40,366 nt of DNA, from NCBI RefSeq assembly GCF_012843905.1, contig NZ_JABAGC010000030.1, positions 1 to 40,366 of the forward strand. The letters run 5' to 3'. Under the pieces are notes generated by a model. That model had not been told where the DNA came from. It did not search any database and was given only the letters and a program-made list of their open reading frames with translations. The translations under genes and the position numbers were made by a program. Shown piece after piece: positions 7,234 through 15,171 of this stretch (the first letter of the stretch is position 1; every line of letters starts with the position of its first letter). The DNA is from Clostridium sp. SM-530-WT-3G (GTDB lineage Bacteria > Bacillota > Clostridia > Clostridiales > Clostridiaceae).

Positions 7234-9472
7234 GACAAGTTCTTGAGATAACATCTAATTGTTGTTCTCTTGTTAAGTCGATGAACTTAACTGCGTAACC
7301 TGATACACGGATAGTGAAGTTTGCATATTCTTCTTTTTCTGGATGTTCCATAGCATCTTTTAATTTTTCAACACCAAATACATTTACGTTTAAGTGATGT
7401 GGTCCTTGATCAAAGTAACCATCTAGTACTTGAACTAGCTTGTCTACTTGTTCTTCTTTATTGTTTCCTAAAGCAGTTGGGTTAATAGTTTGTGTATTTG
7501 AAATACCATCTAATGCCCATTCGTATGGTAACTTAGCTACAGAGTTTAATGAAGCAAGTAATCCGTTTTGTTCTGCTCCGTAAGATGGGCTTGCTCCTGG
7601 TGAAAGTGGAGTCCAAGCTCTTCTTCCATCTGGCATGTTACCAGTGTACTTACCATATACTACGTTTGAAGTAATAGTAAGGATTGATGTAGTTGGTTCA
7701 GAATTTCTGTATGTGTGTCTCTTCTTGATTTTTTCAAGGAATGAGTTAAGAACATATACACCAATTTCGTCTGCTCTATCATCATCATTACCGTATTTAG
7801 GGAAATCTCCTTCGATTTCGTAGTCTACTACTAGACCTCTTTCATCTCTGATAGTCTTAACTTTAGCATATTTGATTGCTGAAAGTGAATCTATTACGTG
7901 AGAGAATCCAGCTATACCAGTAGCAAATGTTCTTCTTACATCTGTATCGATAAGAGCCATTTCTGCTGCTTCATAGTAGTATTTATCGTGCATGTATTGG
8001 ATTAAGTTTAATACATTTACGTAAAGACCAGCTAACCAGTCACTCATTTGTTCATATTTAGCGATTACTTCATCGTAGTCTAAGTATTCTGAAGTAATTC
8101 CTTTGTATTCAGGTCCTACTTGCTTACCTGATTTTTCATCTACCCCACCATTGATAGCATATAATAAACACTTAGCAAGGTTAGCTCTAGCTCCGAAGAA
8201 TTGCATTTCCTTACCAGTTTGTGTTGCAGATACACAGCAGCAGATTGAATAGTCATCTCCCCATACTGGTTTCATAACGTCATCATTTTCGTATTGGATT
8301 GAGCTTGTATCTACTGAAATCTTAGCAGCATACTTCTTGAAGTTTTCTGGAAGTGCTGAAGAATAGAATACAGTTAAGTTTGGTTCTGGTGATGGTCCCA
8401 TGTTTTCTAATGTGTGTAAGAAACGGTAATCGTTCTTTGTTACCATGTGACGTCCATCAACACCAATACCAGCTAATCCGATAGTAACCCATGATGGATC
8501 TCCTGAGAATAATTCATTGTAAGAAGTTATTCTTGCAAATTTAACCATTCTGCATTTGATTGTTAAATGGTCGATTAATTCTTGAGCTTCAGATTCAGTG
8601 ATTACTCCGTTTTCTAAATCTCTTTGGATATAGATATCAAGGAATGTAGATACACGTCCTATTGACATAGCTGCACCATTTTGAGTTTTGATAGCTGCTA
8701 AGTAACCAAAGTATAACCATTGAACTGCTTCTTTAGCATTTTTAGCTGGCTCTGATATATCAAATCCATAGCTTTCAGCCATTTTCTTCATGTCTTTAAG
8801 AGCATTAATTTGATCTGTGATTTCTTCTCTTAAACGGATAACATCTTCTGTCATAGTTCCGTCACCACAGTTAGCTTTATCATGTTCTTTTGCTTCTATA
8901 AGGTAATCTATACCATAAAGAGCAACTCTTCTGTAGTCACCTACGATACGTCCACGTCCATAAGTATCTGGAAGACCTGTGATGATATGACTGCTACGAG
9001 CTGCTCTCATTTCAGGTGTGTAAGCATCGAATACTCCTTGGTTATGTGTTTTATGATATTCAGTAAATATCTTGTGTAATTCTGGATTTGGTGTATATCC
9101 ATAGTTTTCACAAGATTGTTCAGCCATCTTTATACCACCGTATGGCATGAATGCTCTCTTAAGAGGCTTGTCTGTTTGAAGACCTACGATTTGTTCAAGA
9201 TCTTTTAATGATTCATCAATATACCCAGGACCATAAGCTGTAAGACCAGAAACAACTTCTGTTTCCATGTCAAGTACTCCGCCTTTAGCTCTTTCTTCTT
9301 TTTGTAATTCTTGTAATCTACCCCAAAGCTTATTTGTTGCATCTGTTGGATCTGCAAGGAAGCTTTCATCACCATCATATGGTTTATAGTTCTTTTGGAT
9401 GAAGTCTCTTACATTGATTTCTTCTTTCCATAGTCTTCCTTCAAAGCCAGACCATTGTTCTTTTTCTAACAT
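7220..9472 (-). CDS. pflB: Formate C-acetyltransferase (pyruvate formate-lyase)
   Basis: Converts pyruvate and CoA to acetyl-CoA and formate in anaerobic metabolism, using a glycyl radical. The 750-residue length matches the family. The radical site R-V-S-G-Y-A-V-K-F is at the C-terminus, with Gly725. The catalytic cysteine pair lies in C-C-C-V-S-A (Cys411-413, where 412-413 align with Cys418-419 of E. coli), one cysteine more than the usual pair. The N-terminus [19 protein letters not shown] is also typical. The ATG at 9472 follows AAGGAGGAATTAATA. It is the first gene of a two-gene operon with pflA and has a leader of about 470 nt with a strong promoter, suggesting high and possibly leader-controlled expression. 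Confidence 0.96.
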   Translation of the reverse strand: MLEKEQWSGFEGRLWKEEINVRDFIQKNYKPYDGDESFLADPTDATNKLWGRLQELQKEERAKGGVLDMETEVVSGLTAYGPGYIDESLKDLEQIVGLQTDKPLKRAFMPYGGIKMAEQSCENYGYTPNPELHKIFTEYHKTHNQGVFDAYTPEMRAARSSHIITGLPDTYGRGRIVGDYRRVALYGIDYLIEAKEHDKANCGDGTMTEDVIRLREEITDQINALKDMKKMAESYGFDISEPAKNAKEAVQWLYFGYLAAIKTQNGAAMSIGRVSTFLDIYIQRDLENGVITESEAQELIDHLTIKCRMVKFARITSYNELFSGDPSWVTIGLAGIGVDGRHMVTKNDYRFLHTLENMGPSPEPNLTVFYSSALPENFKKYAAKISVDTSSIQYENDDVMKPVWGDDYSICCCVSATQTGKEMQFFGARANLAKCLLYAINGGVDEKSGKQVGPEYKGITSEYLDYDEVIAKYEQMSDWLAGLYVNVLNLIQYMHDKYYYEAAEMALIDTDVRRTFATGIAGFSHVIDSLSAIKYAKVKTIRDERGLVVDYEIEGDFPKYGNDDDRADEIGVYVLNSFLEKIKKRHTYRNSEPTTSILTITSNVVYGKYTGNMPDGRRAWTPLSPGASPSYGAEQNGLLASLNSVAKLPYEWALDGISNTQTINPTALGNNKEEQVDKLVQVLDGYFDQGPHHLNVNVFGVEKLKDAMEHPEKEEYANFTIRVSGYAVKFIDLTREQQLDVISRTCHERI

Positions 9473-9487
9473 TATTAATTCCTCCTT

Positions 9488-9510
9488 GTATACTATGTAT
9501 ACTTGTATAC
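9488..9510. repeat. Three GTATAC palindromes just upstream of the pflB ribosome site
   Basis: GTATAC occurs at 9488-9493, 9497-9502 and 9505-9510, then a related ATGTA. The nearest copy is three bases from the AGGAGG sequence (9486-9481). The repeat could be an operator cluster or could fold over the ribosome site. Confidence 0.5.
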
Positions 9511-9566
9511 ATGTATTTTTACAATTTATATTATTAATTGGGTATAAGCTAAATTAAATTTTCCTC

Positions 9567-9615
9567 ATCAAATATATAAAACATTTACGAACGCTAAATA
9601 TTTTATATATTTGAT
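9567..9615. repeat. Perfect 15-bp inverted repeat in the pflB leader
   Basis: ATCAAATATATAAAA at 9567-9581 is the exact reverse complement of 9601-9615, with 19 bases between. In the transcript it would form a weak AU hairpin; as DNA it could be an operator. No T run follows on the minus strand, so it is not a terminator. Confidence 0.5.
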
Positions 9616-9842
9616 TATTTGCAGAATTACTTTTTAATTAATCATTTAAAACCATATACTTTATACAGTAGGATAACTATTTATAAATAAGTATATTTTT
9701 TAACAATCTGAATTATATATTTTATGAAATGCTGAATTGTATTTTGTTTAGAAACTAAAACTATTAAACTTCACAAAAAACATACTAACGAATTTAATTA
9801 CAGACTACAGAAAACAAATAATTAATATTATAAGATCACTTA

Positions 9843-9900
9843 AAAAAGAGACGCGATGAGTGAACTTACTTCCTAATCTGACTCATGTATTTTTACCAGC
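9843..9900 (-). promoter_or_regulatory. Possible structured RNA element in the pflB leader
   Basis: On the minus strand this segment has more G and C than the surrounding leader. It contains a stem formed by ATGAGT and ACTCAT around about 19 bases, then CGCGTCTC and TTTTTT. The T run suggests possible attenuation, though it is seven or more bases from the stem. It fits no RNA class I know. Structure and function are inference. Confidence 0.3.
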
Positions 9901-9948
9901 ATTTCACAAAATCATATAATAAATATCCATAAAAATATTATCAGTTGA

Positions 9949-9977
9949 ATATTATCTCATTTTAGTTTTTTTGTCAA
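9949..9977 (-). promoter_or_regulatory. Strong promoter of pflB
   Basis: On the minus strand a perfect -35 TTGACA (9977-9972) and -10 TAATAT (9954-9949) are separated by exactly 17 bases. Transcription should start near 9941, giving a leader of about 470 nt before the pflB start at 9472. Confidence 0.7.
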
Positions 9978-10106
9978 TATTTACTTTAATTATATTTTTT
10001 TATATTTTATATAATTTTTTTCAAAAAATTCATATTATTAATTCTGCATACAAAATTAATAAAATAACATAATCCTATATCAATTAAAAATAGTAATAAA
10101 AAATAA

Positions 10107-10153
10107 AGAAAAGGAATATTGAAAGCATTTTCTACTTAAAATATTCCTTTTCT
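10107..10153 (-). terminator. Terminator of the fprA-rubredoxin genes
   Basis: Arms 10107-10120 and 10140-10153 are perfect 14-bp reverse complements. On the minus strand the hairpin is followed by TTATTTTTTATT. It lies 43 bases beyond the rubredoxin stop codon and separates that unit from the pflB promoter. Confidence 0.75.
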
Positions 10154-10195
10154 CTATTACATTATAATAATTATTTAAATTAGATTTTATTAAAA

Positions 10196-10357
10196 CTAAT
10201 CAAGTTTACTGAACATATCTTTGCTTACTCCGCAAACTGGGCATACCCAATCTTCTGGAATATCTTCAAAAGCTGTTCCTGGCGCAATTCCTCCGTCTGG
10301 GTCTCCTACTGCTGGGTCATAGATATAACCACATGTGTCGCATACATATTTATCCAT
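10196..10357 (-). CDS. rub: Rubredoxin
   Basis: A 53-residue protein with the two rubredoxin iron-binding loops, V-C-D-T-C-G-Y (Cys6, Cys9) and V-C-P-V-C-G (Cys39, Cys42), and the usual D-P-x-x-G-D-P-D-G-G-I-x-P-G-T-x-F-E-D-I-P core between them. The single iron carries one electron in the cytoplasm. It lies 70 bases downstream of the flavo-diiron gene on the same strand; rubredoxin is the known electron donor to flavo-diiron proteins in clostridia, so the two genes form a functional pair for reducing oxygen or nitric oxide. The start is supported by AAAGGAGAATATAAAAATG. The 5' end of the coding region and the length are standard. Confidence 0.96.
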   Translation of the reverse strand: MDKYVCDTCGYIYDPAVGDPDGGIAPGTAFEDIPEDWVCPVCGVSKDMFSKLD

Positions 10358-10427
10358 TTTTATATTCTCCTTTATTGTTCGTAATTTTATTTATATAAAT
10401 TTTTATTTAGCATTATTAATTAATTAT

Positions 10428-11615
10428 TTATTTAAGAAGTTCTGTTACAAGTCCTGGAATTAAGTCAAAATCACTTTCATCTGGATTCCAAAGAGATCTA
10501 ACATTTTCATCTATTACTTCAAATCCTGCTTTAGCAAGCATTTCTTGAAGAACTTTTACAGATTCTCCACTCCATCCATAGCATCCAAATGCAGCTGCTT
10601 TTTTATTCTTAAACTTTAATTGTTTTAAAAATTCCATCCATCCAGCAACGCTTGAAAGAATACTGTTACTTACTGTTGGTGAACCAACTGCAATAGCTTT
10701 TGATTTGAATATTTCTGTCATAACTTCATTCTTATCTGCTTTTGCAATATTAAATACTTTTGCTACAGTATCAGGGCTTTGTCTGTGAACTTCATCTGCA
10801 ATTCTATGAGCTATCTTTTCAGTTCCATTCCACATTGTGTCATAAGCAATAGTAACTTGATTTTCTTGATATTTATCAGCCCATTTACTATACATTTCTA
10901 AAATTTGACCTGGATTTTCTCTCCAAATAGCTCCGTGTGAAGGTGCAATCATGTCTATTGGAATATTTAATCCTGCAACTTCTTTTAACTTATTTGTAAC
11001 AAGTGGTGCAAATGGATTTAATATATTTGCAAAATATTTCATTGCTTCTTTCTTTAATAAACATTGATCTGCTTTATCATTAAATAATTCTTCTACTGCA
11101 AAATGTTGTCCGAATGCATCATTTGAGAATAATATATTATCTCCTGTCATGTAAGTTGCCATAGAATCTGGCCAGTGAAGCATTCTCATTTCAACGAAGA
11201 TTAACTTTTTACCATTTCCTATATCAATAGAATCGCCTGTTTTTACAACATGGAAGTCCCAACCTCTTTTTCCGTATTGCCCTTCAATACTCTTTACAGC
11301 ATTCGCTGTGCAGTAAATTGGAGTATTTGGTATTTCTTCCATTAAAGCTACAAGAGAACCTGAGTGGTCACATTCTCCATGATTTGCAACTATGAAATCA
11401 ATCTTATTTAAATCAATTTCCTTTTTTAAGTTTTCTACAAATTCAAATTGATGAGGAAGCCAAACTGTATCTATTAATACTGTCTTTTCTTCTTCTATTA
11501 AGTAAGCATTTTGGCTTGAACCATTTTTAATTGAAAAGTCATCTCCATGGAATTTTTCTAATTCCCAGTCTAAATAGCCTACCCAGCTTACGTTGCCTTT
11601 TACATGTTTTCTCAT
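10428..11615 (-). CDS. fprA: FprA-type flavo-diiron protein (oxygen / nitric oxide reductase)
   Basis: The 395-residue protein has the two-domain layout of A-type flavoproteins. An N-terminal metallo-beta-lactamase-like domain (about 1-250) carries the diiron ligand motif N-H-G-E-C-D-H-S-G (H-x-E-x-D-H) and a later S-H-G-A-I-W histidine. A C-terminal flavodoxin domain (about 255-395) begins V-T-I-A-Y-D-T-M-W-N-G-T, the FMN phosphate loop, and has the G-S-P-T and F-G-C-Y-G-W-S-G segments. In clostridia this class reduces oxygen to water (and can reduce NO) with electrons from NADH via rubredoxin, whose gene follows. A GGGGGAT ribosome site lies upstream. An inverted repeat at 11641-11659 and the divergent Crp/Fnr gene suggest stress control. 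Confidence 0.93.
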   Translation of the reverse strand: MRKHVKGNVSWVGYLDWELEKFHGDDFSIKNGSSQNAYLIEEEKTVLIDTVWLPHQFEFVENLKKEIDLNKIDFIVANHGECDHSGSLVALMEEIPNTPIYCTANAVKSIEGQYGKRGWDFHVVKTGDSIDIGNGKKLIFVEMRMLHWPDSMATYMTGDNILFSNDAFGQHFAVEELFNDKADQCLLKKEAMKYFANILNPFAPLVTNKLKEVAGLNIPIDMIAPSHGAIWRENPGQILEMYSKWADKYQENQVTIAYDTMWNGTEKIAHRIADEVHRQSPDTVAKVFNIAKADKNEVMTEIFKSKAIAVGSPTVSNSILSSVAGWMEFLKQLKFKNKKAAAFGCYGWSGESVKVLQEMLAKAGFEVIDENVRSLWNPDESDFDLIPGLVTELLK

Positions 11616-11640
11616 GTGATTTATCCCCCGTTCTTAACTC

Positions 11641-11659
11641 TGTTAACAAAAATTTAACA
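11641..11659. promoter_or_regulatory. Inverted repeat TGTTAA-N7-TTAACA, candidate operator of fprA
   Basis: Perfect six-base arms at 11641-11646 and 11654-11659 with seven bases between. It lies 26 bases upstream of the fprA start, in the region between fprA and the divergent Crp/Fnr gene. The symmetry and spacing suit a dimeric regulator such as that neighbour, but this is inference. Confidence 0.4.
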
Positions 11660-11899
11660 TTTTTTTAATCTTAAATACTTAAATAAAACTATATTAAATA
11701 TCTCTTTATTTAAATATTAAACTATTATAAAAAACTTATAATCCTTAATACTTAATTGTTCGTATCATCTCTTTCACACTTATCTTATGATTTATTCCAC
11801 TTTTTTTCTGTTGCTTCAGCAACATTTTCTTGCTATTATTTATTTTATTCAAAATATTTATCAAAAAACGCAAAATTCGACATAAGAAAGGATAATATC

Positions 11900-12577
11900 A
11901 TGAGTGAGTTAGATACATTTAAACAATACGAAGAAATTTTAAGGACGAGTTCTTTATTCCGTTCTATCCCTGAATCTTCTTACAAAGATTTATTAGAATT
12001 TCTTAATGCAAAGATTAAATTCTTTAAAAAGGATGAGTTTGTTCTTCATCTTGAAGATTCAGTTTTATATTCTGGAATAGTTTTAAATGGGATACTAGAA
12101 AGTTCATTTTTAAGTGAACACTTCAACAAGATAAATATTAATCATATTACTAAAGGGTGCCTGTTTGGAGAATCATTAGCATGTTTAAAAGCAAAAAATA
12201 GTCCTATTCAGCTTCGTGCATTAACAGACTGCTGTATTCTTTTTCTTGACTTTAGTAAGCTATTTGGTGATAACAGTGTTAATTCAAAATATCATCACCA
12301 ATTAACAATTAATTTAATTCAAGATTTATCATCACAGAATCTATTTTTAAATTTAAAAGTTAGAATTCTAAGTCAAAAAGGTCTTAGAGACAGGCTTCAT
12401 ATTTATTTTAGTAGTTTAAAGCCTGATGAAAATGGTTATTTTAATATTCCTTTTTCTAAAACCGCCTTTGCAGAATTTTTAGGTGTAAATAGAAGTGCTC
12501 TTTCGAGAGAACTTAGTAAAATGCAAAGTGAAAATTTAATTGAGGTTGAGGGAAAATCAATTAAACTTATTTTATAA
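11900..12577 (+). CDS. Crp/Fnr-family transcription regulator
   Basis: A 225-residue regulator with an N-terminal cyclic-nucleotide-binding-type sensor barrel (about 10-125), a long dimer helix and a C-terminal winged helix of the Crp type (F-S-K-T-A-F-A-E-F-L-G-V-N-R-S-A-L-S-R, split here only for reading). The N-terminus lacks the cysteine cluster of FNR, so it does not look like an iron-sulfur oxygen sensor; the effector is unknown. I chose the ATG at 11900 because GAAAGGATAATATC precedes it; an upstream TTG at 11756 would add 48 residues without family similarity. It is divergent from fprA-rubredoxin and is the natural candidate regulator of that unit. Confidence 0.85.
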   Translation: MSELDTFKQYEEILRTSSLFRSIPESSYKDLLEFLNAKIKFFKKDEFVLHLEDSVLYSGIVLNGILESSFLSEHFNKININHITKGCLFGESLACLKAKNSPIQLRALTDCCILFLDFSKLFGDNSVNSKYHHQLTINLIQDLSSQNLFLNLKVRILSQKGLRDRLHIYFSSLKPDENGYFNIPFSKTAFAEFLGVNRSALSRELSKMQSENLIEVEGKSIKLIL

Positions 12578-12627
12578 ATGTAATGATTTTTAAATTTTGT
12601 TTTTGTAAATATGCAAAACTATCATAC

Positions 12628-12690
12628 TAAATTTAATCAATAAATCACAAATAAGAATTTATCCTATTTGTGACTTATTGATTAAATTTA
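12628..12690. repeat. 26-bp near-perfect inverted repeat at the 3' ends of two convergent genes
   Basis: Arms 12628-12653 and 12665-12690 match over 26 positions with a single wobble, around an 11-base loop. The right arm lies inside the last codons of the AraC-type gene, whose stop codon is in the loop. No T run follows either arm, so this is not a textbook terminator although it lies where a shared terminator between convergent genes is expected. Confidence 0.7.
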
Positions 12691-13510
12691 AACTATATTG
12701 CTTAGGTGTTATGCCAAAATTTCTTTTAAAAATATTTATAAAATATGATATATTATCGTATCCAAGAGAAAATGCTACTTCAGTAACACTTTGATAACCG
12801 AGCATTTCCTTTGCCTTCTTCAGCTTGAGATTTGTAAAATACTTATTTGGAGATATCCCAGTTGCCTTTTTAAAAATAGTCGAAAAGTTAGTAAGGGACA
12901 TTCCTAATGAATATGATATGTCACTTATACTTATATCATTTAAAATATTACTATTCATAATATCAATTGACTGTCTTATTATATTATTGGAATTAAGCTT
13001 ATTAAAATCACTGAATATTTTATGTTTAAATAATTCATATGTAATTTCTTGAGCTCTCAAATCTATTAAAAACTCTTTATTCTTTTCATTACTAATAGCT
13101 ATATTTATTACATCATCCATTAAGTTCTTTACACTAATATTTTTAAATGTAGAATTATTTTGTAAATCTGAATCTATATTTTCTCTAAAATCATATTTTA
13201 CTCTATTATTTACATATGATAAAAGATCATTAGAAATTTCAAGTACGAGTGCTTTAGTTGGATTTTCTGTTACAACTTCAACCTTAGAATTTGGTTTTAG
13301 TAGCACAAATTCATTATCTGAATATATTAATTTTTTTTCATTATTAACAGCAATTTTCTTTTCACCTTGTAAAACTCTACATAATCTATTACATTCATGG
13401 GTAGTATAAATATCTTTATCATTTCTCTTATAATTATAATATATTAATTTAACTAAATCCGTTTCTACTCCATTTACTATTTCTTTAGATAATGCTTCAA
13501 ATTCTTTCAT
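12659..13510 (-). CDS. AraC-family transcription regulator
   Basis: A 283-residue regulator with the typical layout: a variable N-terminal part (about 1-180), beginning with a cupin-like effector segment (N-E-F-V-L-L-K-P-N-S), and two helix-turn-helix units at the C-terminus. The first reads I-S-I-S-D-I-S-Y-S-L-G-M-S; the second S-V-T-E-V-A-F-S-L-G-Y-D-N, then the F-K-R-x-F-G-I-T-P-K-Q-Y signature. It diverges from the alcohol dehydrogenase gene and shares its 416-base promoter region, so it probably controls that gene. The effector cannot be predicted. The last codons are part of a 26-bp hairpin. The ribosome site is weak (GAGGAAAC), 6-8 bases from the ATG. Confidence 0.85.
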   Translation of the reverse strand: MKEFEALSKEIVNGVETDLVKLIYYNYKRNDKDIYTTHECNRLCRVLQGEKKIAVNNEKKLIYSDNEFVLLKPNSKVEVVTENPTKALVLEISNDLLSYVNNRVKYDFRENIDSDLQNNSTFKNISVKNLMDDVINIAISNEKNKEFLIDLRAQEITYELFKHKIFSDFNKLNSNNIIRQSIDIMNSNILNDISISDISYSLGMSLTNFSTIFKKATGISPNKYFTNLKLKKAKEMLGYQSVTEVAFSLGYDNISYFINIFKRNFGITPKQYSLNLINKSQIG

Positions 13511-13926
13511 AACTATTGTTTCCTCACAAATGATAAAATTCTATTTAGTTGTATGAACATCCTCTTCTTAAATCTCAAATTAAGATTAATTACAAATAAG
13601 TCTCTACTTTAATACCTATAATATAATCAAAATATCTACATACCCCTTCAAATAAATTTAAATTCTAATACTCTTTTTATTCTTTTTCTTCAAAAACAGC
13701 ATTTTATATAATTTTCGTTATTAATTATACAATGTTTTTTAAATACAACCAAATATTTTCGTGAATTTATAATCAATATTTAATGTAAATATCACATTTT
13801 TTTATTCCATATTGAAATTAAGTCTACTTTTTTTCAAAAATGAATTAGTTATTTTTTTAACATAACTGTATTATATGCCTGTAAGGTTTTTAAAACCAAC
13901 GCGGCAAAACTTAGGAGGAATTATAT
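13511..13926. other. Divergent promoter region between the AraC regulator and adh
   Basis: No gene here; very AT-rich. The plus strand has a plausible promoter for adh: TTAGTT (13845-13850), 18 bases, TATTAT (13869-13874). A small inverted repeat AGTTAT-ATAACT (13847-13852 and 13862-13867) fills its spacer and is a candidate operator. A second palindrome, GGTTTTTAAAACC, follows at about 13885-13897. The adh ribosome site is TTAGGAGGAA. Confidence 0.5.
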
Positions 13927-15075
13927 ATGAGTAGTAAATTTTTTATGCCACCATTAAGTTTAATAGGTAAAGGATGCTTACATGATGCAGGCCCACAATT
14001 AAAGGCTTTAGGACTAAATAAAGCATTAATCGTAACTGATAAAATGCTTATTGAAACAGGATTAGTTAACAATTTAACTAGCGTTTTAGAAAATAATGAT
14101 TTAAATTATGCTATATATGATGGAGTAAAACCAAATCCAACAGTAACATCTGTTAATGAAGGATTAAGAATATTAGAAGAATTCGATTGTGATTTCGTAA
14201 TATCATTTGGTGGAGGTTCAGCTCATGACTGTGCAAAAGGAATTGCTCTTCTTGCAAGCAACGGTGGAAAAATCAATGATTATGAAGGAGTAGATAAATC
14301 TACAAAACCATGTCTTCCACTTGTAACTGTAAATACAACTGCTGGTACTGGAAGTGAATTAACTGTATTTGCAATAATTACAGATGAAGAAAGACACGTA
14401 AAAATGGCTATAGTTGATAAAAACGTAAACCCAATAATGGCTATAAATGATCCAGTTTTAATGATGGGAATGCCAAAAGGATTAACAGCTGCTACAGGTA
14501 TGGATGCCTTAACACATGCAGTTGAAGCTTATGTTTCTACAGCAGCAACACCTGCAACTGATGCATGTGCAGTAAAAGCGATTTCTTTAATAATGAATAA
14601 TTTAGAAACAGCAGTTGCTGATGGAAGCAACGAAGAAGCAAGAGAAGCAATGGCTTATGCTGAATATTTAGCAGGAATGGCATTTAATAATGCTAACTTA
14701 GGATATGTTCATGCTATAGCACACCAATTAGGTGGATTCTATAACTTACCTCATGGTGTATGTAATGCAGTACTTCTTCCTCACGTTCAAAAATACAACA
14801 TGGAAGTTGCTGCTGACAGATTAAAAGATGTAGCTTTAGCTATGGAATTAGACGTTAAAGAAATGTCTGATATTGAAGCAGCTAATGTAGCTATAGAAGC
14901 TATAAGAACTTTATCTAAAAACGTAAATATACCTTCTGGATTAGAAGAACTTGGCGTAAAAGAAAGTGATTTTGATACATTAGCTACAAATGCTTTAAAA
15001 GATGCTTGTGGTACTACAAACCCAAGACAAGGTTCAAAAGAAGAAATAATTGCTATTTTAAGATCAGCAATGTAA
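13927..15075 (+). CDS. Iron-dependent alcohol dehydrogenase (1,3-propanediol dehydrogenase / DhaT-like)
   Basis: A 382-residue group III (iron-activated) alcohol dehydrogenase that reduces aldehydes with NAD(P)H. Visible motifs: NAD-binding G-G-G-S-A-H-D near residue 97, [10 protein letters not shown] near 138, and the metal-binding segment with D-x3-H-x3-Y around [20 protein letters not shown] and L-P-H-G-V-C-N-A. The sequence follows DhaT of 1,3-propanediol producers closely in several blocks ([15 protein letters not shown]), but no glycerol dehydratase or dha gene is nearby, so butanol or ethanol dehydrogenase activity is equally possible. TTAGGAGGAATTATAT precedes the ATG. Regulation by the divergent AraC-type protein is likely. 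A terminator follows. Confidence 0.88.
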   Translation: MSSKFFMPPLSLIGKGCLHDAGPQLKALGLNKALIVTDKMLIETGLVNNLTSVLENNDLNYAIYDGVKPNPTVTSVNEGLRILEEFDCDFVISFGGGSAHDCAKGIALLASNGGKINDYEGVDKSTKPCLPLVTVNTTAGTGSELTVFAIITDEERHVKMAIVDKNVNPIMAINDPVLMMGMPKGLTAATGMDALTHAVEAYVSTAATPATDACAVKAISLIMNNLETAVADGSNEEAREAMAYAEYLAGMAFNNANLGYVHAIAHQLGGFYNLPHGVCNAVLLPHVQKYNMEVAADRLKDVALAMELDVKEMSDIEAANVAIEAIRTLSKNVNIPSGLEELGVKESDFDTLATNALKDACGTTNPRQGSKEEIIAILRSAM

Positions 15076-15122
15076 TATAGCTTAATTTAACAATAAATAT
15101 ATAGTTTTTAACATTTAAAAAT

Positions 15123-15159
15123 TATGAACCTGTTATTTGTTTAAAATAGCAGGTTCATA
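15123..15159. terminator. Terminator between adh and the first sensor kinase (convergent)
   Basis: Arms 15123-15138 and 15144-15159 form a 16-bp stem (one wobble) with a five-base loop; TTTAATT follows on the plus strand. It lies 47 bases after the adh stop codon and 13 bases beyond the stop of the convergent kinase, so it can serve both. Confidence 0.7.
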
Positions 15160-15171
15160 GTTTAATTATAA

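Larger units (their letters stand above)
9473..10106 (-). other. Promoter region and long untranslated leader of pflB
   Basis: No gene is present here. The minus strand carries the pflB promoter (9977-9949), then about 470 bases of leader. Landmarks are a locally GC-richer segment (9843-9900) ending in six T residues, a TTGTTAA motif near 9700, a 15-bp inverted repeat (9567-9615) and three GTATAC palindromes beside the ribosome site (9488-9510). I do not recognise a known riboswitch; in particular the ZTP/pfl motif core is absent. Confidence 0.6.

Noticed and set aside
6460..9472. Glycerol dehydratase or choline lyase-type glycyl radical enzyme instead of pyruvate formate-lyase
   Set aside because: The adjacent cysteine pair in C-C-C-V-S-A and the 750-residue length are those of pyruvate formate-lyase; dehydratase-type enzymes have a single active-site cysteine and different flanks.
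9843..9900. ZTP (pfl motif) or T-box riboswitch in the pflB leader
   Set aside because: Neither the conserved ZTP core nor the T-box sequence can be found on the minus strand; only an unassigned structured segment remains.
13927..15075. Complete 1,3-propanediol (dha) pathway
   Set aside because: Only the DhaT-like dehydrogenase is present; no glycerol dehydratase, its reactivase or a second glycerol gene is in the window.
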